This document shows, one piece after another, positions 61,682 to 64,000 of a stretch of 64,000 bases of DNA. The stretch comes from Symsagittifera roscoffensis. Taxonomy: Eukaryota > Xenacoelomorpha > Acoela > Convolutidae. Every line of letters begins with the position of its first letter. Position 1 is the stretch's first letter. The translations under genes were made by a program, and so were the position numbers. The DNA lies in the NCBI RefSeq assembly GCF_963678635.1, contig NC_087063.1:43538759-43602758 (forward strand), given 5' to 3'. The notes beneath the pieces are model-generated. The model was not told the DNA's origin. It saw only the letters and a list, made by a program, of their open reading frames with translations, and searched no databases.

Positions 61682-63292
61682 CCTAGGTCCCGTGCCAACT
61701 ATTGAATTGTTCTGATTGCGTTTTAAAGATATGAACAAAAATTTTTCAAGTTCGAATAAAATGAAGCAAAAAAAAAAGATTTTCTTTTGTTTTGAAAACT
61801 GGAAAAAAATATCGAGTTTTTTAGCCGTTATTTTGTTAAACTGACAAATTTCGAATCCCTCCAAAAATGTCACACGTGAGATTTTTTTTTTGTTTTCAGC
61901 TCATGCCATGAAACGTTTTTTCATGATATGAAAAAATATTGTCAAAAATCAAAGCAATTGAAACATGTCAGGAAATTATACACAAAACATTTATTCCTTC
62001 ACTTTCGCTAAAAGTCGTAACCGTTGCGGTCAAAATTTTTGTTAATTTATGTTCTAAAATCTGATGCCTTGTAAAATAACTTCATTAGCACAGTTTTATG
62101 TGTTTTTACGCCTATGTTTTCAAATTATAGCTACTTGTTGATAGATTGTGTTTTTTTTGACTGTCACATATAGGTAGAGTTTCAAGGTTATGCGAAGCAA
62201 AACTTTATTTTTCCTGAAAAGTTTCCAAAATTGAGTGCAGTCACAAAACTATCTCAAAAAGATAAAAAATGCATACCAAAAAACATTCATTGATATTTCT
62301 GACACACAGTAATCATAAGTGTTTGGCATGCTTTAGAGCCCTAGCGATCCATTAATTGCCAATTAGCGTATCATAATAAAAAAACACGGGGTTTTCAAAA
62401 AAAATGTTAAAAAAATTTCCTCGGAACCACAGCTGTCACCCACTGGTGTTCTTTGCATTACCTTATTTCAAGCGGAAGTTCAATGGAATGAAAGCCATAA
62501 AATGAAAAAATATAGCAATACGGCAAAAAAACATAATTAGTATAATTTAAAACCTGAAAACCAGTGGTCAAACATAAGTAAGATTGCTGTTTTTGTATCA
62601 TAACAAAGCCTTGAATATTCTGAATAGTACTATCGTCGACCACAAGTTTACTGTTTGAAAAAAAATGTCTTCTGAAATGCTTCTAAAACGTTTTGATTTT
62701 AATTTTTTGCCCGCACCCCTTTTAACTATTTTAACTACGCAAAGTAGCAAAAGGTATAATTTGCATTTAGTAATTATTAATAAGGTCAAATTGCTTGATT
62801 CAATTCAATTTGGGAGGATTTATTTTGCCTCTTAAACTTTAATAGAACAAAACATATTGCGGCATTATTTATCCCAATTTGAATAACAGTCGTCAAAATT
62901 GTCCCACTACAATAATAGTTTTGTGACGAAGGATCACAGCTGAATACTTAGTTTTATTTTTGAGCTCAGGAAAACAATATCGATCAGATGGTAGTTAAAA
63001 AACGCTAGTTAAACAATCAAACACTGACTCAATAAAAAACACCCCGTGCAATAAAATTTATTCTACACTTTCCTCAAAATTATGACTTGACAACAATAAT
63101 ATGTACACTTGAAATTGACTCATGGCTACTGAAGTTGCGAGACATGGTTCGATTAGCTCAACCAAAATAACGAAGAAACTGCTTCGAATTCACAAATTTT
63201 TAGCAGCAATCTGAACAAAAAAAACCTCGAGAAGTCGGGAAAACAGAAACCATCCAGTCTTGTCAGGAGTAAAGATTTGTAAAATCATCTAG
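61682..63292. other. AT-rich DNA with one dispersed-family copy
   Basis: No gene. A diverged copy of the dispersed family spans about 62,595-63,005 ('caaagccttgaatattctga', 'gcccgcacccctttt', 'gagctcaggaaaacaatat'). Confidence 0.45.
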
Positions 63293-63300
63293 TTGTCAGA

Positions 63301-63695
63301 CAGGGGCGGATCTAGGATTTTCTCGAGTGGGTGGGCGGATTTTCAAAAATTTTCGAAATTTTTGTCGACTTTTTTTTAGGTGGACCCGAATTGATTTTCC
63401 GAGCTCTCCCAAAGCGGTAAAAAGACCCTGTTAAAGTAAAATTTTCTGCGCCGCAGGCAAAATTTTGAAAAACAGGCCAAAAAAGGCGTTTTTAGGCACT
63501 TTTTAGAAAATTGCGTTTTTTGGCGCGCGCTCTCCCTTAAAGAAAGTATACATTGGCGCCGAAGGCGCCTTTAGAAAATTTTTAGGGTCCGTCACCAAAT
63601 ATGGATATCTCAAAATAGTACAAAGGGGGGACCCTTTGGGTCGGCAGGGGGTCGACCCCCCCCCCCCCCCCCCCTAAATCCGCCCCTGTTCCCTG
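63301..63695. mobile_element. 395-bp hAT-type element with exact 8-bp target duplication
   Basis: Starts CAGGGGCGGATCTAGGATTT and ends CCTAAATCCGCCCCTG plus TTCCCTG. The 8-mer TTGTCAGA sits directly before (63,293-63,300) and directly after (63,696-63,703). Eight-base duplications and CAGGG...CCCTG ends are typical of the hAT superfamily. The interior holds a poly-C run of about 20 bases and 'ggcgccgaaggcgcc'. No transposase, so it is non-autonomous. Confidence 0.85.
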
Positions 63696-63703
63696 TTGTC
63701 AGA

Positions 63704-64000
63704 AAATATCACTAAAGCAAATCTTTTGTATCAAACTTTTGCAAAATGCGACGTTAAGAGCAATAAGATGCGATGCGAATTTTTTGACTAGCAATCGGTG
63801 GTGAGACCCTTTTGATTACTTAATTAAAGTCTCCATCTGTTGACAAACTAATCCAATTTCATCTGTTTGCCACATCCATTTTGGCATAACAACAACAAAC
63901 TTCGTCTTAAGGGAAAATTTTGCCGCCAACTACTGTGGTGCAAGAAAACTTGCCAGTCAAGCTCTATTGGGTTTCACGATATTATGTAACTGCTAAAATA
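63704..64000. other. Non-coding right edge
   Basis: I see nothing supportable in the last 300 bases. Confidence 0.4.

Overview
This window looks like nuclear DNA from an AT-rich invertebrate animal; I cannot name the species. The evidence is a split trypsin-fold gene with canonical GT-AG introns, a BEL/Pao retrotransposon (a family known only from animals), a protein-primed DNA polymerase B of the Maverick/Polinton-like type, short inverted-repeat elements with clean target-site duplications, and long satellite arrays. I see no bacterial operons, rRNA or CRISPR arrays. Most short open frames are noise.

Layout. 1-2,830 is AT-rich sequence with faint old repeats. 2,831-11,917 is a very homogeneous 63-bp satellite (about 144 copies) between two diverged copies of one flanking sequence. 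12,550-23,643 is a perfect-looking 5,547-bp tandem duplication; each copy holds the same decayed polymerase B gene on the minus strand. 24,191-30,370 is a second tandem duplication (3.0 and 3.2 kb), each copy carrying a long (GTAA)n array. 30,371-35,387 is mostly featureless apart from a hairpin and a GC-richer island with coding-like but broken frames.

From 35,388 to about 59,440 a single plus-strand serine-protease-fold gene can be assembled from five exons (35,388-35,569; 44,588-44,678; 45,764-45,972; 57,050-57,278; 59,061-59,244). All four junctions are GT-AG and phase-compatible. The catalytic His and Asp are present, but the catalytic Ser is Asp, so the product is probably an inactive protease homologue. 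Its introns, up to 11 kb, are filled with mobile elements: a TA-flanked inverted-repeat element, a G/C-strand-switch foldback, a second foldback starting 18 bp after a splice donor, 60-bp repeat clusters, a broken BEL/Pao element, and a duplicated block of roughly 107-bp repeats ending in a TATA box. Intron 1 also holds a short minus-strand exon-like frame with its own stop and AATAAA.

59,440-64,000 holds dispersed repeats, a tRNA-derived SINE-like fragment, an inverted-repeat element and a hAT-type element with an exact 8-bp target-site duplication.

The points most worth a second look are the serine-protease homologue, the fact that both large satellites are built around the consensus 5' splice site, and the repeat/TATA block at 53.2-56.3 kb whose units each contain three short hairpins with six-base loops.
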